64,000 bases of DNA from Coccinella septempunctata. Lineage: Eukaryota > Arthropoda > Insecta > Coleoptera > Coccinellidae. The first letter of the stretch is position 1. Every line of letters begins with the position of its first letter. The position numbers were made by a program, and so were the translations under genes. Below are positions 32,035 through 43,149 of the stretch, piece after piece. The notes beneath the pieces are model-generated. The model saw only the letters and a program-made list of their open reading frames with translations. It was not told the DNA's origin and did not search any database. The stretch spans positions 21,246,501 through 21,310,500 of the forward strand of contig NC_058196.1 of the NCBI RefSeq assembly GCF_907165205.1. Reading direction: 5' to 3'.

Positions 32035-32960
32035 TTATATACGATATATACGAAGTTTTGGGCCTTAGAATCAATATCGACAAAACCAAAATCCTGGTAA
32101 GTCCATCAGAAAGCCTTCAAACAGATATCAGCCTGGAAAATGAAACTCTGGAACAGGTCGAGCAGTTCAAATACTTTGGAAGATCCAAAAATTTGTACTA
32201 ACCTAGACACGGAAATACACAACCTTATCAATTCGGCATCACAGGCATACTGGAAGCTAAAGGACAGTGTTTCAAAATAACGGCCTCAATCTGAAGACTT
32301 AGGCAATTCAGCATCACGGGCATTCTGGAAGTTAACCTCCATCTGAAGACCAAAACTGCTCTTTACAAGGCAGTGGTCCTCCCAACGCTTCTTTACGGAA
32401 GCGAAAGGTGGACGCCCAACAGGCGACATATTAAACAGCTTGAACAAACGCAACAACGTCATCTAAGACGAATAATGCACATCAGGTTCCACACGCTGCA
32501 GAAGTCTTGCGACGCGCGAGTTGTATATCAACTGAGACTCAAGTAACGAGGGCCCGACTCAGATGGAGCGGCCACATTCTGAGGATGCAAGACATAAGAC
32601 TCCCCAAAATAGCTCTGTATGGTGAGAGTCCCACAGAGGGAGAGAGAGTGCCCGGAAACCAGGAGGCCAGTATAAGCGGTAAGGATATACTGTATCAATC
32701 CTTAAAATCACTTAATGCCAATCATAACTGGGAGCAACTAGCGTTAGACAGATCACAGTGGAGATCTCTGGTCCACAGTTATAATGGAGACTCGAGAAGG
32801 ATACAGCGGCGGCCAGATCTGGTTGGTGACTATCCATGCCCGGAGTGTGGTAGGATATGTAGGTCACAGTTGGGCACGCGATTAGCCCTAAAAAATTATG
32901 AAATGATATTGGCGTCCCAAAAAAACGGAGTTTATACTAGAGCCGTATGATGATTAAGAA
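32035..32960 (+). pseudogene. LINE 3' part, copy 2 (RT thumb to zinc finger)
   Basis: The order of pieces is: LGLRINIDKTKILV, LENETLEQVEQFKYFG, LHLKTKTALYKAVVLPTLLYG-like thumb (split by a short internal duplication near 32280-32340), RHIKQLEQTQQRHLRR, ARLRWSGHILRM, NANHNWEQLALDRSQW, and CPECGRICRS for the first half of a C2H2 finger. One 147-codon frame (32507-32950) is still open. It belongs to the same family as 20205-20690 and 62445-63790. The protein is the reverse transcriptase of a non-LTR element; the clade (RTE- or Jockey-like) is not certain. Confidence 0.75.
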
Positions 32961-32964
32961 CTAA

Positions 32965-33785
32965 TAGTATGACCTGAGGAAGTTCGTAAATCAAAAACCA
33001 GTCGTGAGATTTGTACCTGCTTTCCGAGGCCTAAGTAACACTGAAAACAACAGATTATTCCGAGATGCCTGCATCTTCTGTACCCATTATATATTCATTT
33101 CAATCATTGTTTCTAACAAAACGACTGGCAGGGTAGCGTACCATGCATTATCTCTCATTCTTGTTCGTGTGGGACTGAACGAGATTTGTATACGGAACCC
33201 CCCGTTCCACCTTTTACCCATTCACGTAGCATCATCAAGCGTGTCTGTTGATTTTGTTCTCGTGTCGCATACCCGCTCTGTTACCGCTCAGCGTTTCGTG
33301 TGATCCAATTTCCGAACAAATCCAAATTATCAATTAACGAACGGGCTCCGCAGCCTCTAATCTACAACAAATTGCGTTTCTGCGGTCGGGTTCACACATT
33401 TCCCAGATATTGCCGCTCCTGCGAGATCCGCCGACCGAATTTCTGAGAAGCAACATGCTAATTCAACGCCGGAAACGTTAATTTTCCCGATGGAAGCAGA
33501 GCGCACAACTGGCAAGATATGCGCCCTCTTCCTGTTTGTGTATTTCATAACCAGGAGACGTTGCTCTTTGTCCTTGGTGAATAAGAAAGAGCCACTCACT
33601 AGTGCCGAGAAATCCAAAAGTACTAGGTCATTCTTTCTTAACTTCACCCAAAATTATAAGGAGAACTACCTACTCAAGATATTTTCCAATATACAGTAAG
33701 TCTTCAGTGAAGATCCCCTTATTACTTTGAACCGGGGTCGTTTTGGCTCGGTTAGCCTTTCGGAAACTGCAACCATGTAGATCTT
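32965..33785. other. No gene recognised
   Basis: A GC-richer stretch at about 33120-33480 holds a 99-codon plus frame and a 96-codon minus frame that overlap an AT-rich neighbour. Neither shows a domain. Confidence 0.3.
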
Positions 33786-33789
33786 TTGT

Positions 33790-34340
33790 TCTCTACCCTA
33801 CTCATTCATAGGAACCCAGAAAGGTCGTCAATGGTGTGGGTTAAACCGACAACATCCTTAGGAGCCTTGGCCGGAACCTCGTGAGTATCCAGGACCGGCT
33901 TCCCCATGTGAATGGTTCTTAGGCCAGCTAGCTCTGGACACTTGCATACCATCTGTTCAGCTGTTACTGCTTCTCATCCACAGAGCCCACAAATCTCATC
34001 TGCTGACTTCCACATACGGTACCAATGATGTTTGTACAGACAGTGCCCTGTCAGCATTCCCACCATCACCCGAAGCTCAGCTCGTGACAGCTTCAGCAGC
34101 TTTCTGGTGTAGATCGGTGAAATCTCAAGAATTTCTTTGAGTGAGTCCAGGAGTGTTTCTCCTGTTATGCAACTCCCATTGTTTGACCGCTGCCTCATAT
34201 TGGTCTTTTCCTAGCCCATAGATAGGCTCAGGTCCAGTAGGTTTTGTGCTCTTTTTGCAGGTTCATCAGTTTTTTTATTTCCTTCAACACCACAATTCCC
34301 TGGCACCCATAGTAGAGTAACTTTATGGCCTCTGGCCAGT
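33790..34340 (-). pseudogene. RNase H-bearing LINE fragment
   Basis: On the minus strand the piece starts at about 34335 with LWVPGNCGVEGNKKTD, the catalytic His block of RNase H with His changed to Asn/Cys context. It continues through SRAELRVMVGMLTGHC and a CGLCG-x8-Q-x3-C knuckle to LAGLRTIHMG. This is the C-terminal end of a retrotransposon Pol with RNase H. The remaining frame (33974-34198) is broken from the rest. It abuts the oppositely oriented fragment at 34345. Confidence 0.65.
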
Positions 34341-34344
34341 TGCT

Positions 34345-35000
34345 TTGTGGGATCAACATATTGAAATTAAAGACGAACAGCTAGGATTTCGGAGAAATAG
34401 GTCTACAACTGACGCCCTATTTATCATACGACAAATGAAAGAAGAAGCAATAGAATTCGACACCCCTGTTTTTGCATGTTTTGTCGATTCAACAAAAGCA
34501 TTCGACTGTGTCCGACTAGAAGACATTATCAACATCTCGAAGAAAAAAGGCAAAAATTATAAAAACAGGATGCTGTCTAAACACAAGCAATTCAACCCGA
34601 ATTGAAGATTATCATAAAACAACCAATGATATACCGATATCTCAGGGTATAAGACAAGGGGATAGCTTTAGCCTGTTCCTATTCAACCTGATTGTGGACG
34701 AGATCACTGAGGGGGTATGTGGCTTAAAAATGGGGTTTAGGATCAACAGTACACCCATTATCATGACGTTGATGACGCGACAATATTGGCACAAACTGGG
34801 GACAATCTGCAAGGACAACTCCAAATATTCAATCAAGTCAGCATATAATTTAATATGCAAATTGTCGAGCAGGTAACAGCTTTCAAATTGGAGTGGATAT
34901 TTCTAGCTGCATCGAACCAGTTAAAGATCTAAAATACTAGATCAACAAAGCCTCGGTAACATTGGGTTGTTCAAAAGATATCATATGAAACAACAAACAT
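34345..35000 (+). pseudogene. Reverse transcriptase fragment (motifs A to C)
   Basis: The translation starts at EIKDEQLGFRRNRST (the finger region QxGFRxxRST). It goes on with FVDSTKAFDCVR (motif A, FDCV) and ISQGIRQGDSFSLFLFNL (motif B). A degraded motif C reads DVDDATIL in a shifted frame near 34770. The last recognisable block is FKLEWI, in place of the usual FKYLG, near 34885. The first 86 codons remain open (34345-34605). Upstream sequence is from a different, oppositely oriented LINE, so the left end is a hard junction. Confidence 0.7.
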
Positions 35001-35004
35001 ATGA

Positions 35005-35345
35005 GCATTCCCACGTCACGTCAGAATAATAATTTGAACGCTCTCTCGCAAAATCGAATGTCAGATTTTTGAATCATGCGCATTATAACGTGGTCCCACA
35101 TAACATTAGAGTAATATGTAGGCATCTTAAGACCTTGCAGCAATGAAATCCGACGTTGCCAAAGTTACATTCGCGCGAAATTCAACTTCACGAATGACAT
35201 TTAGTCATGAGACAATAATATATTAAATATCCTAAACAAAACCACATGGTCGAATCAGGATATAAGTTTTTTCCCACTGCTTTGCGATAATTCAGCTAAC
35301 AAACGGTCTAGGGTCGTATTAGGATCTTTTTCAGTAATAATTTTC
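35005..35345. other. No gene recognised
   Basis: AT-rich sequence between a reverse transcriptase fragment and a MITE end. Nothing is assigned. Confidence 0.3.
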
Positions 35346-35349
35346 AACT

Positions 35350-35457
35350 TTGTCATTTTGAAAGTTTTGTATAGGTGATTTTTGGTGAAACGCTTCATTT
35401 TGACCAGTTCTACCTTCTGTTGAAAAAGAGCCTCACCTTCAAATACACCCTGTATAA
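35350..35457 (-). repeat. MITE-end repeat, GGTGA family, copy 2
   Basis: The minus strand reads from TACAGGGTGTATTTGAAGGT through AGAAGGTAGAACTGGTC to CACCAAAAATCACC. This preserves the likely terminus CAGGGTGT next to TA. Related copies are at 4430-4545, 37768-37815 and 52412-52500. Confidence 0.6.
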
Positions 35458-35459
35458 CC

Positions 35460-35885
35460 AGTATAAGTCAGCTCTTTCAATAATAGCGTTCAAACATTTT
35501 TGTCGTCAACAACAGAATAAGGGAATGGCATAATCATTCAATTTCATTACTACTACTAATGTAAATTTAACACTGTAAGAGAAAGAATCATTAGGACTAC
35601 CAGCAAATTCAAAACAAAAAGAATGCTATTTTAATGTTCGTATATCAACTAAAGGAAAAATAAAAATACGAAATTATTTGTTAAGTTTGCTTACAGAACA
35701 CCTATGTTTGACTCAACAATTATAGCTTGACAGCCGGTTGGAGCGATGATTGATTTCCAAACTCAGTCTGTGTAGTTGATGCAGTTAATGCCAATCAAAA
35801 ATTATGCACAATCTGACAACATTTGATTTCATTGCTGTTTTCAGTCGCTCCTGTAACACCAATACTCACCTATAGCAACGAGACC
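35460..35885. other. No gene recognised
   Basis: AT-rich sequence with no repeat or coding signal that could be supported. Confidence 0.3.
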
Positions 35886-35889
35886 AGGG

Positions 35890-36230
35890 CAGACACAAAC
35901 AAAACAAAATTATAATTGAGAACGGCGGAGATGAAGACTCTAAGGTAAATAGTGGGAAAAACAATGAGATATATATTAAGGAGCGCAACAATAAGAGAGG
36001 CATGCAAGTTGGAAGATGTATTCAGATGGGGACGAAAGCGCAGAAGAGAGACGTAGAAGGAATGGACAACGAAAGAATAGCCAAGGTAGTGCTGGTAAAA
36101 AGACAGTCGGAAGACAACCAAAAATTCGGAAGGATAGCTGGACGACTGTATCACAGGAGAATAAACAACCTTGACCAATCTTCGAAATAAACAGACCAAA
36201 CGTTCTTCACAGAGCATTAGAAGAAGAAGC
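35890..36230 (+). pseudogene. LINE C-terminal fragment (RWGRKRRR type)
   Basis: In shifting frames the translation gives LRTAEMKTLR, IVGKT, IREACKLEDVFRWGRKRRRE and then GMDNERIAKVV. This is the order found at the very C-terminus of a common arthropod non-LTR reverse transcriptase. It is a different subfamily from the three copies that carry ARLRWSGHILRM. Stops follow both blocks. The left edge near 35890 appears to be a 5' truncation. Confidence 0.6.
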
Positions 36231-36489
36231 ATGGCTTCAACAACAAATCCTGAAAATGTTCATCCTTCTAATAAGAAGTCATTTCCATCGTTTTGGCCAT
36301 AGCGAATTGAGTGTAAGTTCAAATAACTCTGGGAAGCTACGGAATATTGATGGAGTCATGTGATCAATCACATCGAAATTCTACGAGTAAACTGAAAATG
36401 TGTTGATTTATTGAACATTTAATGGGATTTTCTGAAGATAGTATTATCTAGTAGTAAAGCTTTGGGCAAGTTTGGGAAAGAATTACCCT

Positions 36490-37138
36490 CTATAGAGGCT
36501 TATCGTCGGATTAGTATTCTAAATACATAAATAGGCTGCAAAGAGTACAGAATAAATTTTTGAGACACTTAGCTCGTAAAACTAATATCACTATTGCCAT
36601 CAGTAACTATTCTGGAATACAAAAGGAGTGTAATATTGTCAGTCTGATTGGTCGTAGGAACAAAAATGACATATTATTTTTATTCAAAATAATGAGTTCG
36701 CATATCGATTCAAACGAATTACTAACATCATTAGATTTTAATGTACCTAATCGTACAACTAGACAGCATGAAATGTTCAACATTCCCTTCAGGAGAACAA
36801 ATATTGGCATGAACTCACCATTAGTGAGATGTCAAAAAATATGTAATCTACATGGCACATCTTTAAATTTTTATGAATCCTCCTTGAAAAATTTCAAAAA
36901 ACAACTCAAAAGTGTTACTGTATGAATATCATGATGCATTACTTGACTGTTTCTCCCTTTTGTTTTTTTGTTTTTGTTTTTTATCTGAATGTATTGAACT
37001 GTGTTTTGGGGTGTACTTAAGTCCTTACTTTGTCTGTTAACTGAAATTGATTTTTCATTTTTACAGAGTGGATACTGTTTTGGAATTGTTTCTGTTTGTA
37101 TCCCTGTATTTTCTAAATAAATAAATAAATAAATAAAT
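36490..37138 (+). pseudogene. LINE 3' end with open frame and TAAA tail
   Basis: The translation begins YINRLQRVQNKFLRHLARKT. A 121-codon frame (36560-36925) then runs to its stop with ESSLKNFKKQLKSV at the end, the usual C-terminus of a Jockey/CR1-like reverse transcriptase. About 190 bp of 3' UTR follow, ending in a (TAAA)n run at 37114-37137. That simple tail is typical of CR1-like 3' ends. The intact end of the frame suggests a fairly young insertion. Confidence 0.75.
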
Positions 37139-37139
37139 G

Positions 37140-37880
37140 TGATCTCGAAACCTTTCATACTTATATAATATATAATTTTTGAAAGGTATTATAACCCCCC
37201 CATGAAAAATTTTTACCCATATGGAGCAAAGGTATAAGCAATCTGTGCGAACTTATTGAGATAAATTTTCGTGCAAATATCTCCAGCCGCTTCGTCCTAC
37301 CTTCATTTCAAACTTTCGAATCGAATCGCATGAAGAATATAGTGGAGCGAGTCATTGAATATAAAACGAGTAAAATCCCTTCAATTTCGACTAGTTCATT
37401 TTAATAACATACAGAATGTAGTCGCGATATCATAAGAATAGTCTTCAGCGTACAGAATTCATGGAAAATCCAGTATGTGTAAAGAAAAATGCCTGGTATC
37501 CTGGAAATATTTCCATTCGTCCTGTTTATCTCCCAAGGAATTCGGCCGTTATTCTCCAGCGTTCTTCGTCGTATTCCGAAGAAGTCCTTCTATTCCGACC
37601 TTTTAACCTACTTTCGATATCGGATATTTCAGTACCGAAACGAAAAACTACTCACTCGGCATTTTGAGCCTCTTTATTTCTCTTTACTCTTTCTTACATG
37701 TTGATTTCCATTCCATCAATAAAGACCCTTACGCGTTTTGCTATATTGCATCTACAAGCTCTTTTTGAAGGTGAGGTTTTTTTCTATCAGAAGGTACAAG
37801 AACTACTTATCCATAGATCCAAATACGACCCTAGATTGCAGTATATCCATGGTCCCTTGAATAACGTATGGAAACAACAT
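37140..37880. other. No gene recognised; one MITE end
   Basis: A GGTGAGGTTTTTTTCTATCA block at about 37770 matches the GGTGA-family repeat listed at 4430-4545. Other sequence shows nothing. Short open frames at 37461-37931 are not convincing. Confidence 0.35.
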
Positions 37881-37883
37881 ATA

Positions 37884-39096
37884 TACTCCATTCACTTTTA
37901 TTTTAGCAGTCGGCGGGCCATGGAAATTTGACACATTTCATTCTGTATAGTACGAAAATGTGGGGTTATGACGCTTCTCAAAACATTTTTGTGTATTAAA
38001 TCAACGCTATGTTGCCCGTGCTACGTAAAAGTTTCTGTCATTACGTATTTTATCACAATGTCGAATCTCTTCGGAAAATATGTGACGAACATAATTGAAG
38101 TTTATAGAAACTGATTGAAGGCATACCAAATCAAGTTATTTGAATGGAAAATACAAGAGATCAGTATAATATCATGATATGCACTAGCTTGAAGAGAGTT
38201 AACGTTCGTTATCTTCTTTGGCTAAAGTTTGAATACGTTACATCAGTTGTAGATTTCAAAAATATTAACCCGAAGATGAAATGCATATGTTGCAGTGCGG
38301 TTGGGAATGGGTATCTCCCGAAGGAATTAACAGATAATTACAAGAATGTTGAATTATTTAACAAAAATCATCTTGAATCAATATATGTAGAAAGGAATTA
38401 AAGGAAGTTTCAATCAAGATGAACTTCACCATTGAACAAAATTTCACATGAATAAACAAGTAACAGGACAACTGGCGCGTATTTGTGGCTGTTCATCTTA
38501 ATGCATTGATATAATAATAATAATTAGGTATTTATTGGTACCTCAAGACATTAACAATGTATAGGATAAGTCAAATGAAAAATAGAAAAATCGATTTTCG
38601 GGAACTTATTCTACGATGACATTCATCGAAAATCTTGTAGTAAACTTTTCGCATTAATTCACTCACACATAAAATTCTCAAATGCCACCACTTTTTTGGG
38701 TCTCCCAATAGAAGGAAATTATTTGTCATCCTCTTCATTCACAATCTTTCTGATTGTGGAAATATTCAGCTGAAATATAAGTAGTTTAGATTCAGATGCA
38801 ACATTATATAAATTCTCTATTCTCTTACATTCAAATGTTCGCTACCGTCTGACGTATTGTGGATTTTAGAATATCAGGATATAACTATTTGAATGAGCGG
38901 ACCTGAATTCTAAATAGTACTTCCTGAAACCCTGTCTCTTTTTTCAATCACTTACGGCATTTTCGTAATAAAAATTGATATTAGTTGTGGCAACGGCGTT
39001 ATTTCATGAGTGTCAACCTTACTCTGTTCTATTTACAAAAACTTGAGAAAATTATTTCATGGCCAACCGACTGCTAAAATAAATGTGAATGCAGTA
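37884..39096 (-). mobile_element. TA-flanked TIR element D, copy 1 (1213 bp)
   Basis: The left end reads TACTCCATTCACTTTTATTT. The right end reversed reads TACTGCATTCACATTTATTT. Similarity reaches about 40 bases, to GGCCATG. TA lies directly outside both ends (37882-37883 and 39097-39098), the Tc1/mariner-type target duplication. On the minus strand near 38720-38850 it carries the HTH-like exon pair described for copy 2. It is damaged: the motif CAATCAGAAAGATTGTGAAT is kept but the frame is broken. Confidence 0.85.
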
Positions 39097-39592
39097 TATA
39101 CAAAGTTCGCCCAAATTATAAACAATTTTTAGGTGATTGGAAGTTGATATCCCATCAGTAATTTTCCATTATTTTAAAAGTAGCCTTTGTACGAGTGTAA
39201 GTCAATTTGATCACATTCATTGGTTTAAGTTCAACGTATAATTCTGGCAGTATTTGGGAATCAACTTCAACTCGGACAGACCGAGCTTTGTTCGCCACTC
39301 GTTTTCATCTTTCCAGGGGCTTACGCATCACCAATCATACTACTTCGGGTGTCGTGAGAACTCGTACAGAACGGGTAATAACAAAACGTGAGGTTCAAAT
39401 TCTGTTTTTTTTTTTGTAAAAACAAAGTATGACAACTGTGTGAAATGTTTACGGTTTCCTACTAGTTCTAAGCATAGAATCGGAACAGAAAATTTAATTA
39501 TTAAAACAAAAATGGAAAGCAGACTCTTCTCAAAATAAACACGAATTTTGTTAAACCAAAATCGAACTTCACTTGTTTGTGAGATATAACTA
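39097..39592. other. Spacer between inverted element D copies
   Basis: These 496 bases separate copies 1 and 2, which together form a palindrome with 1.2 kb arms. The spacer has no coding signal. A CpG-bearing patch at 39250-39370 is the only unusual composition. Confidence 0.4.
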
Positions 39593-40828
39593 TACTCCAT
39601 TCACATTTATTTTAACATTCGGTTGGCCATGAAATAATTTTCTCAAGTTTTTGTAACTAGAACGGAGTAAGGTTAGTACTCATGAAATGTCGTTAATGTC
39701 ATAACGCCGTTGCCATAACTTATATCCATTTTCATCACGAAAATGCCGAAAGTGATTGAAAAAAAGAGACAGGGTTTCAGGAAGTGCTATTTAGAATTCA
39801 GGTCCGCTCATTCAAATAGTTATACCCTGATATTCCAAAATCCACAATACGTCAAACGGTAGCGAACATATTCAATGTAAGAGAATTTATATAATGTTTC
39901 ATCTGAATCTAAACCACTTATATTTCAGCTGAATATTTCCACAATCAGAAAGATTGTGAATGAAGAGGATGACAAAAATTTCCTTCCATTGGGAGACCCA
40001 AAAAAATGATGGCATTTGAGAATTTTATGTTTGAGTGAATCAATGCGAAAAGTTTACTACAGGATTTTCCATGAATGTCATCGTAGAATAAGTTCCCTAA
40101 AATGGATTTTTCTATTTTTCGTTTGACTTGTCCTATACAATGTAAATGTCTTAAGGTACTAATAAATACCTAATTATTATTATTACATCAACGTATTAAG
40201 ATGAATAGCCACAAATACGCGCAAGTTGCTCTGTTACTTGTTTATTCATGTGAAATTTTTGTTCAAAGGTGAAGTTCATCTTAATTGAAACTTCTTTCAA
40301 TTCCTTTTACTTATATTGAAGCAAGATGATTTTTGTTGAAGAATTTAACATTCTTGTAATTATCTGTTAACTCCTTAGGGAGATACCCATTTCCAACCAC
40401 TGCATCATATGCATTTCATCTTCGGGTTAATATTTTTGAAATCTACAACTGATACTGATGTAACGTATTCAAATCAAACTTTAGCCAGAGAAAATAACGA
40501 ACATTAACTCTCCTCAAGCTAGGGCATATTATGATATTATACTGATCTCTTGTATATTCCATGCAAATAACTAGATCTGGAATGCCTTCGATCAATTTCT
40601 ACAAACTTCAATTATGTTCGTCACATATTTTCCGAAGAGATTCGACATTGTGATAAAATACGTAATATCAGAAACTTTTACGTAGAACGGACAACAAAGC
40701 GTTGATTTGAAACCCAAAAATGTTTTGACAAGCGCCATAACCATAACCCCACATTTTCGTACTATACAGAGTGAAATGTGTCAAATCTCCATGGCCAACC
40801 GAGTGCTAAAACAAAAGCGAATGGAGTA
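39593..40828 (+). mobile_element. TA-flanked TIR element D, copy 2 (1236 bp), inverted
   Basis: The ends TACTCCATTCACATTTATTT and, reversed, TACTCCATTCGCTTTTGTTT are flanked by TA (39591-39592 and 40829-40830). Reading the plus strand, KSTIRQTVANIFN is encoded up to about 39876. GTAAGA to TTTCAG spans a 52-base intron-like gap. LNISTIRKIVNEEDDK then follows, ending in GDPKK and a stop near 40006. Spliced, the two blocks make one helix-turn-helix-like domain of pipsqueak/pogo style. The rest of the transposase is absent, so the element is non-autonomous. Confidence 0.85.
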
Positions 40829-40830
40829 TA

Positions 40831-42135
40831 GTAATTAATTTTTTTTAAGAACTTTCAACAGCCGTATCTTTTCATCCAACCAAATTGAAGAAATGGTGAA
40901 GGGAAAACGTACCTACGCATTGGATTCATACTAGCAGAAAAACTGACAAGTTTTAATCTTTTACAACCCCAACTGTTGAGTAGAATTTCTTCTCCGTATT
41001 ATCTACATTGTGTACGTGATGAAATTAGTAGAAACAGTTCTACAGCAGGAGAAAACTCGACTTTAGCAACCTAATCCTCCAGGATGATGAGGAATGGAGT
41101 TTCAGTCTTCGTATATGTTGTTCTAAACGCCCATACCACTATATGCCGATGTTTTTGTTTATCCCGATGTTAATTCCATGGGCTTAACGCCCGAAGTCAT
41201 TATTCAGGGAGTTCTTGAGAGATATAGACTTGTCGTGTTGTACGTGTTTGCTGATCTTATCCTCAAACATAACATCCCCAGTTTATGGCAATTCGGATAA
41301 TGTATATGCTAATACGCCCGCTGCGGGCGCGCCAGGCATCATCTGTCCGGGCGTTATTATTGTGGAAGAGCGGAAACGAATGGACCTCCGGGGCGCTGGA
41401 AGGGACAATTGCCGGGCGGCGACGGCATACAGGGCCACTGTGCCAACGACGTAGTGGAGAATCGATGGTCTGCAGAGGGGTCACATGTTCTCCTGGTCCC
41501 GGCTCCCTGGGGATCTCACGTCTGCGGCTTCTGCCGCCTCAGACAAGACGTGATTATAATGTATGATCCCGCTTTGCGCCCCCGGGAGCCCTTTTCATTT
41601 TCGTCAACCAGTCGTGGTCCCGATAAAGATCGATCGAGTCCGTGTTCTCGGATCGCGAGTCTGTAGGTTTGTGTGTCTTGGAGGGACTGGCGGAAGCATC
41701 TCTCTACGTCCAACGATTCTGAGCTCCAGCTTGAAAAGTAATGTCACTGTTGGCAAAATTAAGTTTCCTAAATTAATATTTCGTCCAACTTTAACATCTT
41801 TAACTGACTGTACTGAAAAATAATTGTACTACATCCATTTAGCGAGTGACTTCAAAAGTTTACGCATTTAATGAGAATTTCAAAACGGTACAACACTCAC
41901 TTCATTAGGTACTTCTTCGATTGGGCAGAAAAATCTAATGTTCATTTGTCAACTGTCAAAAGCCAGCAAGTGTCAATCACTTGTCCATGGAGGGTAGACG
42001 GCTCAACATACATTTGCACGCGAAATTCCAATTTTGTTTAGTTTCCTTTATTTTTTCAATTTCACAGGCAATTTTTCCAAATTTTCGTAAGAACTATCTA
42101 CGAAGTATGGGGAACGTTTAAAACAAAGAATAGGG
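40831..42135. other. No gene recognised; GC-rich island at 41.2-41.7 kb
   Basis: Between 41180 and 41720 the DNA is CpG-rich and open in several frames on both strands (up to 93 codons). No domain is visible. This is the most GC-rich noncoding stretch seen and has no copy elsewhere in the window. It may be a regulatory or exon-bearing remnant, but I found no splice pattern to support a gene. Confidence 0.35.
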
Positions 42136-42139
42136 CTTT

Positions 42140-42845
42140 ATTTTCATTCATAAATAAACTTTTCATGTATAATTTAGGAGTTTCTTATACACCCACAACG
42201 TGAGGTGGAGGTAATTGGGTTTTTATATGGCAAACCTAACTCTATGTGTCACGAATGCATTAACGTCTTGTTGCTGAGGATGATTTATACACTGGTAGGG
42301 TTCTTGATCAACCCTTTTTTCATTATGGGAATCGAATGGTTAAACTAAGCAAAAAAGTCACAAGTACCTATACTCTTCTAAACTCTAAAAACGATGACCC
42401 AGAGTGTTGTTGGAACAATGTCGACTGTTTTATGGTGCTATATTCGATACTTTAGTTCAATGAATGGAGAACATATCTTCATCTTCAGTTATTGTTGTAA
42501 TTATGATTCTAGTTGAGATAATAATTCAATCATTCCTCTATGAGGAAAGCATTGTATATTTAAATGTCAAGCCCTCAAAATTCGATCTAACCATTTCATC
42601 AATGGAAAAGAGTTGATCAAAACACTCCATCGATGATCACATCATCCTGAGCAATAAAAAGCTATCCAGCTCAAAAAGTTAGGGTTGCCATTTAAAAAAC
42701 TCTACAACTCCCACTCTTCGTCGAAGGTGCATAAAAAACTCGTCAGTTATACATGAAGAGTTGCGCAATTCAAAATAAAAACTATTCTGACATTTTTCTA
42801 CACAGTACTGAATACCGAAGATATGAATTCATGCGTCATTTCAAG
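42140..42845. mobile_element. Foldback MITE family B, two-armed copy
   Basis: The left arm (from about 42140) contains CATGTATAATTTAGGAGTTT, TATATGGCAAACCTAACT and TGATCAACCCTTTTTTCATT. The inverted right arm (to about 42845) contains CATGTATAACTGACGAGTTT, AAATGGCAACCCTAACTTTT and TGATCAACTCTTTTCCATTG. The arms are about 220 bases or longer and diverged. Solo arms lie at 5995-6285 and 8470-8845. Ends and target duplication are not resolved. There is no coding content. Confidence 0.65.
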
Positions 42846-42894
42846 ATTTCTTCCTGTATAATAAGCTTTAGAATCCTATGATTGATTTATTTTC

Positions 42895-43090
42895 AGGGGG
42901 TAGTTTAAGTTCTTTCAAAAAAACTGTTAAGAGGATATTTGGGTAGTTCTTTACATTGTTCGAGAGCATTGTTTCATTTATTTCTGATTTTTAGCATTGT
43001 CTATTTTATATTATTAGTGGTCGCTTCTTTTGGGTGTTCACACCTGTTAGCGTTCTTCTTTGTAAAATAAAAAAAAAATTAAAAAAAAAT
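42895..43090 (+). repeat. Probable LINE 3' end with A-rich tail
   Basis: A short translation, SLSSFKKTVKRIFG then stop, resembles a Jockey-like Pol C-terminus. It is followed by about 130 bases and an A-rich run with ATTAAAAAAAAA at 43060-43090. The assignment rests on this short frame and the tail. Confidence 0.4.
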
Positions 43091-43122
43091 ATAAATCAAT
43101 TTAAGTTTCATACTGGATGGCA

Positions 43123-43149
43123 CTCGAGTACTACTCGATAATACTCAGA
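43123..43149 (+). repeat. 27-bp dispersed motif, copy 2
   Basis: Identical over all 27 bases to 45684-45710 and to the minus strand of 4300-4326. A TTTCATACTGG block lies about ten bases upstream, as it does in the 45.7 kb copy. Confidence 0.75.

Noticed and set aside
38144..38401. 85-codon plus-strand frame inside element D copy 1
   Set aside because: It is antisense to the HTH-like exon of the element and is not preserved as a frame in the other two copies.
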